From: JALHNI01 sp044226365 | GTDB lineage: Bacteria > Acidobacteriota > Terriglobia > Bryobacterales > Bryobacteraceae | NCBI GenBank assembly: GCA_044226365.1 | Contig: JBGAHE010000027.1 | Coordinates: 1-64,000 of the forward strand | Direction of reading: 5' to 3' | DNA: 64,000 nt | Part shown: positions 27,309 through 35,678 of the stretch, piece by piece | Numbering within the stretch: the stretch's first letter is position 1 | How the letters are laid out: every line of letters begins with the position of its first letter | Translations under genes and position numbers: made by a program | Notes under the pieces: generated by a model | Told to the model about the DNA's origin: nothing | Databases searched by the model: none | What the model saw: the letters and a program-made list of their open reading frames with translations, nothing else

Positions 27309-28790
27309 ATGCGATGGGTAATGGCTCTGTGGGCGATGGCCGCAACGGCGCAGGTGAATCCGCAAGCGATTCATCAATGGCGGCAAGGGCGAGAGAAGGA
27401 GATCTTGCGCGAGTATCAACGCCTGCTCGAGATCCCCAACCGGGCGAATGACACGGCCAACATCCGCCGCAACGCCGACCTCATTCTGGCCATGATGCGG
27501 GAACGCGGCATCGACTCCCGCTTGTTGGAAGTGCCCAACGTCCCGCCCGTCGTACTCGGCGAACTGAAGACGCCCGGTGCGCAGCGCACCCTGATCTTCT
27601 ACGCCCATTACGACGGCCAACCGGTGGACCCCCGTGAATGGACCTCGCCGCCCTGGACGCCCGTCGTCCGCGACCTGCAGGGAAAAACGGTGGACTGGCA
27701 GGCCGCCCCCAAGATCGATCCCGAATGGCGCTTCTATGCCCGCTCCGCCTCGGACGATAAGGCGCCCATCGTAGCCATCCTGGCGGCGCTCGACGCGATG
27801 AAGGCTCTCGGTATTGCGCGGCGCGCGAACCTTAAGTTCTTCTTCGAGGGCGAGGAAGAGGCGGGGTCACCGCACCTGCTGCAGTTTGCGCAGAAGTACA
27901 AGGACCAACTCGCGGGTGATGTTTGGCTTATCTGCGATGGCCCCGTGCATCAGAATCGCGCGCCCTCGGTCTACTTCGGCGTCCGCGGCGTGACGGGCGT
28001 GGAACTGACCGTCTACGGCCCGAAGCGCGAACTGCACAGTGGCCATTACGGCAACTGGGCGCCGAATCCCGCCATGATGCTCTCGCGTCTGCTGGCCACG
28101 ATGACGGATGGCGAGGGCAAGGTGCTGGTGAAAGGTTTCTACGACGATGTGGTGCCGCTCAGTGCCGCGGAGAAGAAAGCGCTGTTGGCGGTGCCGGGCG
28201 TCGACGAACAGTTGCGCGAAGAACTCGGCCTCGCCGCGACCGACGGCAACAACGCGAGTCTGGTGGAACGAATCATGTTGCCGAGCCTGAATATCCGCGG
28301 TCTAGAGAGTGCCGGCACCGGGGCGGTGGCGCGCAACGTGGTGCCCGCGAAAGCCATGGCCTCGCTCGATCTGCGGCTGGTCAAGGGCAACGATCATCAG
28401 CGGCAGGCGGAGAAGTTGCGCGCGCACATCCGCGACCAGGGCTACTTCGTGGTGGATCATGAGCCCACCGACGCCGAGCGCAAGCAACACACCAAGATCG
28501 CCAGGATGGTCTGGCGGGACGGCTACAACGCCGTGCGCACCTCCATGGACCTCCCCATCTCGCGCGAAGTAATCGCGACGCTGAAACAGATTCATCCGGA
28601 CCTGGTGCTGATGCCGTCACTGGGGGGCAGCGTGCCGCTCTGGGTGTTTGAGCAGGAACTGCGCACGCCGATGATCGGTGTGCCGATCGCCAATCACGAC
28701 AACAGCCAGCACAGCTTTAACGAGAACTTGCGGCTCGCCAATCTTTGGCAGGGGATCGTGACGATGACGGCACTGCTAGCCATGCCCTGA
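27309..28790 (+). CDS. M20-family metallopeptidase (dipeptidase), exported
   Basis: 493 residues. Start ATG 27309 begins a signal-like segment (MRWVMALWAMAATAQ); the frame is open further upstream but only as antisense of the dehydratase gene. Two-zinc M20 motifs are visible in order: FYAHYDGQPVDP (His/Asp), ARSASDDKAP (bridging Asp), FFFEGEEEAGSPH (catalytic Glu pair), LICDGPVHQN (Asp) and IANHDNSQHSFNENL (His). The lid region GPKRELHSGHYG contributes the dimer-interface His. It cleaves dipeptides or N-acyl amino acids; exact substrate unknown. Confidence 0.92.
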   Translation: MRWVMALWAMAATAQVNPQAIHQWRQGREKEILREYQRLLEIPNRANDTANIRRNADLILAMMRERGIDSRLLEVPNVPPVVLGELKTPGAQRTLIFYAHYDGQPVDPREWTSPPWTPVVRDLQGKTVDWQAAPKIDPEWRFYARSASDDKAPIVAILAALDAMKALGIARRANLKFFFEGEEEAGSPHLLQFAQKYKDQLAGDVWLICDGPVHQNRAPSVYFGVRGVTGVELTVYGPKRELHSGHYGNWAPNPAMMLSRLLATMTDGEGKVLVKGFYDDVVPLSAAEKKALLAVPGVDEQLREELGLAATDGNNASLVERIMLPSLNIRGLESAGTGAVARNVVPAKAMASLDLRLVKGNDHQRQAEKLRAHIRDQGYFVVDHEPTDAERKQHTKIARMVWRDGYNAVRTSMDLPISREVIATLKQIHPDLVLMPSLGGSVPLWVFEQELRTPMIGVPIANHDNSQHSFNENLRLANLWQGIVTMTALLAMP

Positions 28791-28794
28791 CGCG

Positions 28795-29625
28795 CTACCA
28801 GATCGTGTCTTCCCGCACCCGTGGCGCCTTCGGCAGCGGGCCGCAGACGTCCAGCACGTGCGGCGGCGGAAAAAGAAACTTCAGCGCCATGGGCAACCGG
28901 TGCGCCCAGGCGCGTTCGTTGTGCATCGCGCCGGCGTCCTCGCAGTAGAAGAGGTCCTCGCCCTGGCGCCAACCGCGCGCGAGCAGTTCATCTCGCAACT
29001 GACGGGTCTGATGGACCGTCTGCACGTACGCCCTGCCCTCCCGCGTGCCGATGTCGAGCCAGACCCGCGTGCGGCGCCGATGGATATTGGCTCGCAACCG
29101 CTGCAGCATGATCTTGCGATCCCACCACAGCGACGGCGACATGATGGCCAGTCGGCCGAAGACGTGCGGCGAGCGGAAGCCCAGGTAGAGCGTCACCAGG
29201 CCGCCCAGCGAACTGCCGCCGAGCGCGGTGTGGCAGGCATCGGGCTGCGTGCGATATTCGCGATCGATCCACGGCTTCAACTCTTCCACAATCAGACGGC
29301 TATAGAGCTTGGCGAGCCCGCCCCGCCGCGAGCGCAGATCGACGGTGGGCGTGTACTCGTCGATGCGCTGCGGGCCGGCATGGTCAATCCCCACGATGAT
29401 CAGCGGCTCGATCTCGCCCGAACGGATCAGCGCATCAGCGGTGGATTGCACGTGCCAGATCTCACCCGGCACAAACGCGCGATGGCTTTCAAAGAGATTC
29501 TGCCCGTCGTGCAGGTAGAGCACCGGATACCGGGCCTCGGTCTCGTCATAGCCGGGAGGGGTGTAGATGGTGATCTGCCGTTCGGCGAGAAACTGCGATT
29601 TCCAGCCCGGGACGGCGCGTAGCAT
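28795..29625 (-). CDS. Alpha/beta-hydrolase esterase (enterochelin-esterase/PF00756-like)
   Basis: 276 residues. Nucleophile serine in ALGGSSLGGLVTLYLG, oxyanion-side motif LYLHDGQNLFES, and a candidate catalytic His in EDAGAMHNERAWAHRLP. No signal peptide with the ATG at 29625, which has TAGTGT 7 nt upstream; an upstream in-frame ATG at 29682 would overlap ribH. Hydrolyses an ester of unknown identity. It converges with the M20 gene with a 4-bp gap. Confidence 0.85.
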   Translation of the reverse strand: MLRAVPGWKSQFLAERQITIYTPPGYDETEARYPVLYLHDGQNLFESHRAFVPGEIWHVQSTADALIRSGEIEPLIIVGIDHAGPQRIDEYTPTVDLRSRRGGLAKLYSRLIVEELKPWIDREYRTQPDACHTALGGSSLGGLVTLYLGFRSPHVFGRLAIMSPSLWWDRKIMLQRLRANIHRRRTRVWLDIGTREGRAYVQTVHQTRQLRDELLARGWRQGEDLFYCEDAGAMHNERAWAHRLPMALKFLFPPPHVLDVCGPLPKAPRVREDTIW

Positions 29626-29632
29626 GCCCAAG

Positions 29633-29638
29633 ACACTA
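29633..29638 (-). promoter_or_regulatory. Candidate -10 of leaderless esterase gene
   Basis: Minus-strand TAGTGT, 7 nt before the ATG at 29625, inside the palindrome ACACTAGTGT. No ribosome binding site. Confidence 0.35.
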
Positions 29639-29680
29639 GTGTAAATGCATACGCTAAACTCAAGAAGTAGACCCTTTTCC

Positions 29681-30151
29681 ATGCATCCCAAAACCATTGA
29701 AGGTGAGCTGAATGGCGCCGGACTGCGCTTCGCGATCATCGTGAGCCGGTTCAACAGCCTCATCACCGACCGACTGCTCGGCGGCGCCCTGGACACCCTG
29801 GCGCGGTCCGGCGTGCGCTCTGAAGATCTTGAAATTGTTCGCGTTCCGGGCGCCTATGAGATGCCCCTGGTGGTCCGCGAAATCGCTAAACAAGGCCGGC
29901 ACGACGGCATCCTGACGCTGGGCTGCGTGATCCGCGGCGACACCTCGCACTTCGACTACGTGGCGGGCGAATCCGCCAAGGTGGGGGCCGCCGCGCTCGA
30001 GGCCGGAATTCCCGTCGCCTTCGGCGTGTTGACCACCAATACGTTGGAGCAAGCGATGGATCGCGCCGGAGGCAAGAGCGGCAACAAAGGCTCCGACGCC
30101 GCCCTGACCGCCATCGAAATGGCGAATCTCCTCAAGAAGCTGCGCGCCTAA
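29681..30151 (+). CDS. ribH: 6,7-dimethyl-8-ribityllumazine synthase
   Basis: Penultimate enzyme of riboflavin synthesis; condenses 5-amino-6-ribitylaminouracil with dihydroxybutanone phosphate. 156 residues: IVSRFNSLITDRLLGGALD, VPGAYEMPLV, GCVIRGDTSHFDYVAGES (catalytic His) and PVAFGVLTTNTLEQAMDRAGG. ATG 29681 is chosen over an upstream in-frame ATG because family members start near here. The stop overlaps the nusB start (TAATG), the common ribH-nusB pairing. Confidence 0.96.
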   Translation: MHPKTIEGELNGAGLRFAIIVSRFNSLITDRLLGGALDTLARSGVRSEDLEIVRVPGAYEMPLVVREIAKQGRHDGILTLGCVIRGDTSHFDYVAGESAKVGAAALEAGIPVAFGVLTTNTLEQAMDRAGGKSGNKGSDAALTAIEMANLLKKLRA

Positions 30152-30612
30152 TGCCGGGCCGCAGTAAATCACGCGAACGCGCCCTGCAAGTCCTCTTCTC
30201 CTGGGATCAGCGCAAACTGGACGTCTCCGACGCCCTCGACGCCTTCTACACGACGCTGTACTCGTCTGAAGATCTTCCCGAAGTTCGCATGGAGCGAGAT
30301 CGCTTCATGGAGGCCCTGGTGTACGGCACCATCGATCAGCGGGAGCGCATCGATGAGACCATCACCAGGCACTCGCAGAACTGGCGCCTCGAACGGATGC
30401 CCTCGGTAGACCGGAACATCCTCCGCGTCGCGACTTACGAGTTGATGCGTGGCGAGAGTGCTTCCGCTATCGTGATCGACGAAGCCATCGAACTCGCCCG
30501 CCGCTTCTCCGGTGATGAGAGTATCGGCTTTATCAATGGCGTGCTCGACGCCGTGGCCAAGAGCATTGAAGCCGATCAGCCCGCTCCGCGTGCCGCGGAA
30601 AAAGCGAAATGA
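30151..30612 (+). CDS. nusB: Transcription antitermination factor NusB
   Basis: 153 residues, all-helical. Binds boxA RNA with NusE (S10) in rRNA antitermination. Family features: SRERALQVLFSWDQ, RLERMPSVDRNILRVATYEL and VIDEAIELARRFSGDESIGF with FINGVLDAVA. Overlaps ribH by 1 nt and the following MFS gene by 4 nt. Confidence 0.96.
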   Translation: MPGRSKSRERALQVLFSWDQRKLDVSDALDAFYTTLYSSEDLPEVRMERDRFMEALVYGTIDQRERIDETITRHSQNWRLERMPSVDRNILRVATYELMRGESASAIVIDEAIELARRFSGDESIGFINGVLDAVAKSIEADQPAPRAAEKAK

Positions 30613-31811
30613 ACTTACGCGCGGTTTCGACGGTGACCGTCAGCCACGCGTTCATCGACATCAGTCAGGGCGCTGTACCGGCCCTGGTGCCGTTCTTCGT
30701 CTCCGAACGTAAGTACACTTACGCCGCGGCGGCGAGCCTCGTGTTCGCGGCCAATGTCGTCTCCTCCGTCATTCAGCCCTGGTTCGGCCACATGGCTGAT
30801 CGCAGGAATTCGCCCTGGTTACTGCCGGCGGGTCTGCTGGTCGGCGCGATTGGCTTGGCGCTGGCCGGATGGTCGCCCAGTTATCCGATGGCGCTGCTCG
30901 CGATGATGCTGGCCGGGTCCGGCATTGCGGCTTTTCACCCGGAAGCCGCGCGCCTGGTGATGCTTTCGGCGGGCGATAAGCACGCCACGGGTATGAGTTG
31001 GTTTGCGGTGGGGGGCAATGCCGGCTTCGCGCTGGGTCCCTTTTTAGCCACGCAGGCGATGGTCGCCTTCGGTTTGGGCGGCGTCGCCTGGTTACTCGCG
31101 CCGGCGATCCTGATGGCTGGCTTGCTGCTGTCGCAGTTAGGCTACCTGGAGCGCGTGGCGAGCGAACGTCAGGCTCATCGGAAGCGGACCGGCGCCGGCG
31201 GTGTGGACCGTTGGAGCGCCTTCTGGCGGCTCAGCGGCTGTGTCGCGGCCCGGTCCACCGTGTCGTTCGGCATTTACACCTTCCTGCCTATCTTCTGGAT
31301 CGAGGTCTTGCACCAGTCCAAGTCCGCCGGCGGCACGGCGCTTTCGATCTTACTGGCGGCGGGCGCCGTGGGCACCCTGCTTGGCGGCCAGATGGCCGAC
31401 CGCTGGAGCCGCAAGCGCGTCATCGTGATCGCCTTCGCCTTACTCGGGCCGACCATCTGGTTACTGCAGCAGGTCCGCGATGTCACCTTGGCCACGCTGT
31501 TACTCATCCCGCTCGGCATCGCCCTGTTTATTCACTTCAGTGTGATGGTGGTGCTGGGGCAGGAGTATCTGCCGAATCGTGTCGGCACGGCTTCGGGCAT
31601 TACGATTGGCCTGGCGACCACGGTGGGCGGGGTCGCTTCGCCCTTACTCGGCTGGCTCGCCGATCACTCATCGATTGAGAACATGTTTTTGGCAGTCGCC
31701 GGAATTCCGCTCGTGGGTCTGGCCATCGCCCTCACGCTGCCCGAAATTCATAAGCGGCCCCCCACGGAGCATGAGGAGATGGAGCGGCTGGCCGCTCAAC
31801 AAGGCGAATGA
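30609..31811 (+). CDS. MFS transporter, fosmidomycin-resistance (Fsr) type
   Basis: 400 residues with 12 predicted membrane spans. Fsr-like features: SHAFIDISQGAVPALVPFF at the start, MLAGSGIAAFHPEAARL and loop GHMADRRN between TM2 and TM3; second-half LGGQMADRWSRKR. Probably an inner-membrane drug or metabolite exporter. Translationally coupled to nusB and to the ABC ATPase (ATGA overlaps). Confidence 0.88.
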   Translation: MNLRAVSTVTVSHAFIDISQGAVPALVPFFVSERKYTYAAAASLVFAANVVSSVIQPWFGHMADRRNSPWLLPAGLLVGAIGLALAGWSPSYPMALLAMMLAGSGIAAFHPEAARLVMLSAGDKHATGMSWFAVGGNAGFALGPFLATQAMVAFGLGGVAWLLAPAILMAGLLLSQLGYLERVASERQAHRKRTGAGGVDRWSAFWRLSGCVAARSTVSFGIYTFLPIFWIEVLHQSKSAGGTALSILLAAGAVGTLLGGQMADRWSRKRVIVIAFALLGPTIWLLQQVRDVTLATLLLIPLGIALFIHFSVMVVLGQEYLPNRVGTASGITIGLATTVGGVASPLLGWLADHSSIENMFLAVAGIPLVGLAIALTLPEIHKRPPTEHEEMERLAAQQGE

Positions 31812-32551
31812 TCGTTGCCCGAAAACTGACGAAGACTTACGGCGATTACACCGCCGTCGACGCGCTCGATCTCGAGATTGAGGCTGGTTCCATTTGCGCC
31901 TTCCTGGGGCCCAATGGCGCCGGTAAGTCGACGGCCGTCAAGATGCTGACCGGTCTCCTCGCGCCTACGTCGGGTTCGGCGACCGTGGCCGGCGTTCCTT
32001 GCTTTCCCGCCACCCCGGCCTTGTCGCGCGCCGTTGGCGTACTGCCGGAGACACTCGGACTGTTCGACTCGCTGACCATCGAGGAACACCTCACCCTGAC
32101 CGGCGCCGTCTACGGCCTCGAAAAGGGCGAAACGGAACGTCGGACCTCAGAGTTACTCCAGGCGCTGGTGCTGGAAGACGGCCGCCGCACGTTCCTCGAT
32201 GAGTGCTCCTACGGCATGCGCAAGAAGACGGCGCTCGCGATGGCGCTCCTGCCGAATCCGCGCGTACTGTTTCTTGACGAGCCCTTCGAAGGGCTGGACC
32301 CGGTCGTGTCGAAAACGATCCGCGACTTACTCGTGGCGATCGCCCCGCGCGGCGTCACGATCTTCATGACCTCGCACATCCTCTCGATCGTCGAAGAGAT
32401 CGCGACGCAAGTGATGATGATTCGCGCCGGCCAAGTGGTCTTCGATTCCCGGCGCGATGGGCGTGATCGCTCCCTCGAATCCATTTACTTCGACTTAGTG
32501 GAGGCGCCGCGTATCGGCGATTGGTCATGGCTCGGCTCGTCCCAATCCTAG
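31808..32551 (+). CDS. ABC transporter ATP-binding protein
   Basis: 247 residues. Walker A GPNGAGKST (about 38), Q-loop near GVLPETLGLFDS, a degenerate signature CSYGMRKKTALAMAL in place of LSGGQ, Walker B VLFLDEPFEGLDP, and the H-loop MTSHIL. Resembles ABC-2-type exporter ATPases. The next gene, which overlaps by 25 nt, is its likely membrane partner. Confidence 0.93.
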   Translation: MIVARKLTKTYGDYTAVDALDLEIEAGSICAFLGPNGAGKSTAVKMLTGLLAPTSGSATVAGVPCFPATPALSRAVGVLPETLGLFDSLTIEEHLTLTGAVYGLEKGETERRTSELLQALVLEDGRRTFLDECSYGMRKKTALAMALLPNPRVLFLDEPFEGLDPVVSKTIRDLLVAIAPRGVTIFMTSHILSIVEEIATQVMMIRAGQVVFDSRRDGRDRSLESIYFDLVEAPRIGDWSWLGSSQS

Positions 32552-33561
32552 CGGCGCTGGCCAAGCTCAGTTGGCGCGAACTCCGCCGGTTCAACTCGCT
32601 CGGCTCGAGTAACTTCTTTCTCTTCGCCATGCTGATCTTCGGCCTTCAGCCAGCGAATGCCTTTTTACCTTTAGTCCTCGGGCTGATTCTGCTCTTCCCA
32701 CTCAGCGCGGACCCCTTGGGGCGCATGCCGGCTGACCGTTTGAGGCTGTGGCCGCTCTCGAGCGCGGAACGCCTCGCTCTGCGCGCGGCGAGCCTGCTGA
32801 TGAGTCCCATCGCCTGGATCACGCTCGGCCTGATGGGCTGGAGCCTGCGCGGGCATCTCAACTCTTTCGAACTGGGCTGGCGCTTTCTGGCCTTTGGCTC
32901 TGTTCTCTCGCTGCTCACTTATCTGTTCACCACGGTCCCGGCCCGCATGCCGCAGCTCAATTTGCTGCGCCTTTTCCGCGTTCCTCATGCGCCGCTGGCG
33001 GCGTTGATGGCCAAGAATGCGCGGGAGATGTTCAGCCTGCTCGATACCTATCTGGCCCTGGTGTTGACGGTGGCTGCGGTGGTCTACCGCATGCTGGCGA
33101 AGGACGTGCAATCCGACGCTCTCTTCGGCGTCAGCTTACTCATCGTCCTGGCGCTCAGCACCATGACGCAGGCCCTTTTCGCCCTCGACGGACCTGCTGG
33201 CATGGCCCGCTATCAGTTAATGCCGCTGCGCGGCTGGCAGATTCTGCTCACTAAGGACCTCCCGCTGCTCGCGCTCGCCGTCCTCAGTACGGCCTTACTC
33301 GCGCCGCTCGCCGCTTTTTCCGCCATGTTAGGTGCTCTTGCCGTGGGGCATCATGTCGCGGTCGTGAATTGGCGGCAGCAAAAACGCTGGCGTTTTGCCG
33401 CGGGCGCGTCGATTGAAACGAGCGTCATTCAGATTGTCGTGATGTTCGGCGCGGGCACCGTGGTGCACCGCGTGGACGCCCGGCTCGTAGCGGTGTCGCT
33501 CGCGGTGTGGGCTGCGTCGCTCGTTTGGTACGGCTACGTCTTCGAGCGCAACCGCGACTAA
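32527..33561 (+). CDS. ABC transporter membrane protein (putative)
   Basis: 344 residues with about eight hydrophobic spans and no recognised domain name. The ATG at 32527 is preferred to a TTG two codons earlier. Its position, overlapping the ATPase gene by 25 nt, and its fold of membrane spans with a short cytosolic N terminus suggest it is the permease of an ABC-2-like exporter. Ends 4 bp inside the convergent JAMM gene. Confidence 0.65.
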   Translation: MARLVPILAALAKLSWRELRRFNSLGSSNFFLFAMLIFGLQPANAFLPLVLGLILLFPLSADPLGRMPADRLRLWPLSSAERLALRAASLLMSPIAWITLGLMGWSLRGHLNSFELGWRFLAFGSVLSLLTYLFTTVPARMPQLNLLRLFRVPHAPLAALMAKNAREMFSLLDTYLALVLTVAAVVYRMLAKDVQSDALFGVSLLIVLALSTMTQALFALDGPAGMARYQLMPLRGWQILLTKDLPLLALAVLSTALLAPLAAFSAMLGALAVGHHVAVVNWRQQKRWRFAAGASIETSVIQIVVMFGAGTVVHRVDARLVAVSLAVWAASLVWYGYVFERNRD

Positions 33562-33977
33562 GAGTAGCGGAGCTCTTCGGGCTCGGCGTGGGTCTGGTCG
33601 GCGTTCGGCAGAAAGCTATTGGCGTGATCGAAGTGCCCGCGTTTCACGCTCAGCACCACGAAGCTATACCAGGGGCAGGAATTCTCGAGATCCGTCTGGG
33701 AGAAGTAAGCGTCACAATCGGGATGCGAATGAAAGATGCCGATCACCGAAAGCTTCTTCTCGCGCGCTTCCCGCTCCACGCGTAGGAGGTCCTCGGGACG
33801 GATCTCGTAGCGATCTTCCTGACCGCCCTCATAAGCATTCTCCAGCGCATGCGCGATCGTTACTTGCTTGTCGTCGCCGGTCATCGTCCCCAGCATCACG
33901 CCGCAGCACTCACGGGGATAGGTGGCCTGCGCGTGGTCCACCATCACTTGCCACGCCCACGGATCAACAATGATCAT
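33558..33977 (-). CDS. JAMM/Mov34 metallopeptidase (M67)
   Basis: 139 residues, a stand-alone JAMM domain. Catalytic Glu23 (PRECCGVMLG) and zinc motif His83-x-His85-x7-Ser93-x2-Asp96 (HSHPDCDAYFSQTD) are all present, so it should be active. Bacterial members of this size process sulfur-carrier proteins (for example the Mec+/CysO-cysteine peptidase); no ThiS/MoaD-like gene is adjacent, so its substrate is unknown. The start at ATG 33977 is chosen because the frame further upstream is only antisense of the neighbouring gene. Confidence 0.9.
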   Translation of the reverse strand: MIIVDPWAWQVMVDHAQATYPRECCGVMLGTMTGDDKQVTIAHALENAYEGGQEDRYEIRPEDLLRVEREAREKKLSVIGIFHSHPDCDAYFSQTDLENSCPWYSFVVLSVKRGHFDHANSFLPNADQTHAEPEELRYS

Positions 33978-34003
33978 CAGCCGCAGTTTCGCACGTTCGC
34001 GGA

Positions 34004-34357
34004 CTAATCCTTGTCGCTCGTGCGGAGAACCAGGCGCAAGGCCCAGTTCACCAGGCTCAACAGGATGGAGCCGAGCAGCGCCGAGACGAAGCTGTCGATG
34101 CGGAAACCGCTGACGAAGAACGTCGCAAACCAGATCAGCAGGGCGTTGATCACCAGCGAAAGCAGCCCCAGCGTCAGCAGGCGCAACGGGAAGGTCACCA
34201 GCTTGACAATAAAGCCGAGCGTGCCATTGATAAACCCGATGACGACAGCCGCGATCAGTGCGGTGACGAACGTGTTGACGTGAAATCCCGGGACAAAGTA
34301 AGCGACCACCAAGAGACTTAAGGCACTCGCCAGCCAACCCAGCAGGAGATTCAACAT
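34004..34357 (-). CDS. Phage-holin-4-type (YvlD-like) membrane protein
   Basis: 117 residues, four hydrophobic segments (WLASALSLLVVAYFVPGF, FVTALIAAVVIGFINGTLG, LLTLGLLSLVINALLIWF, FVSALLGSILLSLVNWALRL), the pattern of the PhageHolin_4_2/YvlD family. Inner membrane, function unknown; not linked to any phage here. Upstream ATGs exist at 34366 and 34369, but MLNLLLGW at 34357 matches usual family starts and has TATGAT exactly 7 nt before it. Confidence 0.8.
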   Translation of the reverse strand: MLNLLLGWLASALSLLVVAYFVPGFHVNTFVTALIAAVVIGFINGTLGFIVKLVTFPLRLLTLGLLSLVINALLIWFATFFVSGFRIDSFVSALLGSILLSLVNWALRLVLRTSDKD

Positions 34358-34364
34358 GCGCTCC

Positions 34365-34382
34365 ATCATAGCGCGGTACGCT
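34365..34382. promoter_or_regulatory. Divergent leaderless -10 pair
   Basis: Minus TATGAT (34365-34370) is 7 nt from the ATG at 34357. Plus TACGCT (34377-34382) is 8 nt from the ATG at 34391. Neither start has a Shine-Dalgarno sequence. Confidence 0.4.
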
Positions 34383-34390
34383 CGAAAGTG

Positions 34391-35662
34391 ATGCGATTCC
34401 TGCTGTGGTTAACAGCCATTTCCCTATCGGCGCAAACCCGTACGTTAACGCTGAAACAGGCAGTGGACCTGGCTCTTGAACAGAACCCGGACGTCGTCCT
34501 GGCCCATCTGGATGAGGCGAAAGCGAATCAGGCGGTACGCGCCGCGCGTGACCCGTTCATTCCCAAAGTCTTCATGGGCAGCGGCCTCGCCTATACCTAC
34601 GGATTCCCGATGAGCATCGACGGCTCGGCGCCCTCGGTGATCCAGGGCCGTGCCATCGCCACCATCTACGACAAAACCAAAAGCCTCAAAGTGGCCGAAG
34701 AACGCGAGAACGCCCGCGGCGCCAAGATCAGCGCCGAAGGCAAGCGCGAAGAGGTCGCCGAACGCGTGGCCCTCGCTTACCTCGATGCAGACCGTGCCGC
34801 TCGTCTCGCCCGCATTGCCGGCAAGCAGGCGGAAGCGTTGACGCAAGTGCTCGAAGCCACCAAAGCTCGCGTGTCCGAAGGACGGGCCATCCGTCTGGAC
34901 GAGATGCGCGTCGAGGTCGATCGCGAACGCGCCAAAGAACGCGCCCGCCTGCTCGAAAGCGATGCCCGCTTTGCGCAGACTCAGTTGAGCCTGCTGGTGG
35001 GCGGCACCGCCGATGACCGCGTCGAGACCACCAGCGAACTCTCGCCTCTAACCGGCTTGCCCGAAAGCGAAGCCGGCGCCGTGAAACAGGCGCTCGAAAA
35101 CTCGAACGAACTGAAGCGCCTGCAATCGAGCCTCTTGGCGCAGGGCTTCACCATTCAGTCCGAGCGCGCGGCGTTCCTGCCGAAGGTCGAGTTGGTGGCG
35201 CAGTACGGCCTCTTCGCCAAGTTCAACAACTTCGACCAGTACTTCAACCGCTTCCAGCGGAACAACGGACAGCTCGGCGTGTCGTTCCAATTGCCCCTGT
35301 TGCCCGGCACCGCCGCCTCGGCGGCGTCGGCGACCGCGCATGCGGAGTCCGCCCGCTTGCGGACCGAGGTGGGCCGGGTGCGCAACCGCACCAGTTACGA
35401 GACGCAGCGCGCCTTTCAAGCCGTCGTGAATGCGGAGCGCGCGCGCGACCTCGCGCGGATGGAGTTGGAGCTGCAGCGCGAGACCGTGGCCGTCACCCTG
35501 GCCAAACAAGAGGAAGGCCGCGCGACGCTCGCGGAGGTGGAACAGGCCCGCTTCACCGAAAATGAGCGCTGGATCTCCTACTACGACACCCAACATCAGC
35601 TCGAACGTGCGAAAGTTGGTCTTCTTCGCCTGTCCGGTACTTTACTGGCTGCCTTGCGATAG
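34391..35662 (+). CDS. TolC-family outer membrane efflux protein
   Basis: 423 residues, signal peptide at about 1-15 (LTAISLSAQ). Two OEP repeats of long amphipathic coiled coils: TLTLKQAVDLALEQNPDVVLA with EERENARGAKISAEGKREEV, and the second starting near LSPLTGLPESEAGAVKQALE. Forms an outer-membrane channel as a trimer. No adaptor or inner-membrane pump is adjacent, so the partner lies elsewhere. A GTG one codon earlier is an alternative start. Confidence 0.88.
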   Translation: MRFLLWLTAISLSAQTRTLTLKQAVDLALEQNPDVVLAHLDEAKANQAVRAARDPFIPKVFMGSGLAYTYGFPMSIDGSAPSVIQGRAIATIYDKTKSLKVAEERENARGAKISAEGKREEVAERVALAYLDADRAARLARIAGKQAEALTQVLEATKARVSEGRAIRLDEMRVEVDRERAKERARLLESDARFAQTQLSLLVGGTADDRVETTSELSPLTGLPESEAGAVKQALENSNELKRLQSSLLAQGFTIQSERAAFLPKVELVAQYGLFAKFNNFDQYFNRFQRNNGQLGVSFQLPLLPGTAASAASATAHAESARLRTEVGRVRNRTSYETQRAFQAVVNAERARDLARMELELQRETVAVTLAKQEEGRATLAEVEQARFTENERWISYYDTQHQLERAKVGLLRLSGTLLAALR

Positions 35663-35678
35663 GGCATAAAGGAATGAC

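Noticed and set aside
27285..27620. N-terminal extension of the mannonate-dehydratase-like protein
   Set aside because: A Tat signal starts at 27284, and the extension is antisense to the M20 gene.
34004..34357. Prophage holin
   Set aside because: The family name contains holin but no phage gene is nearby; it is the common chromosomal YvlD-like membrane protein.
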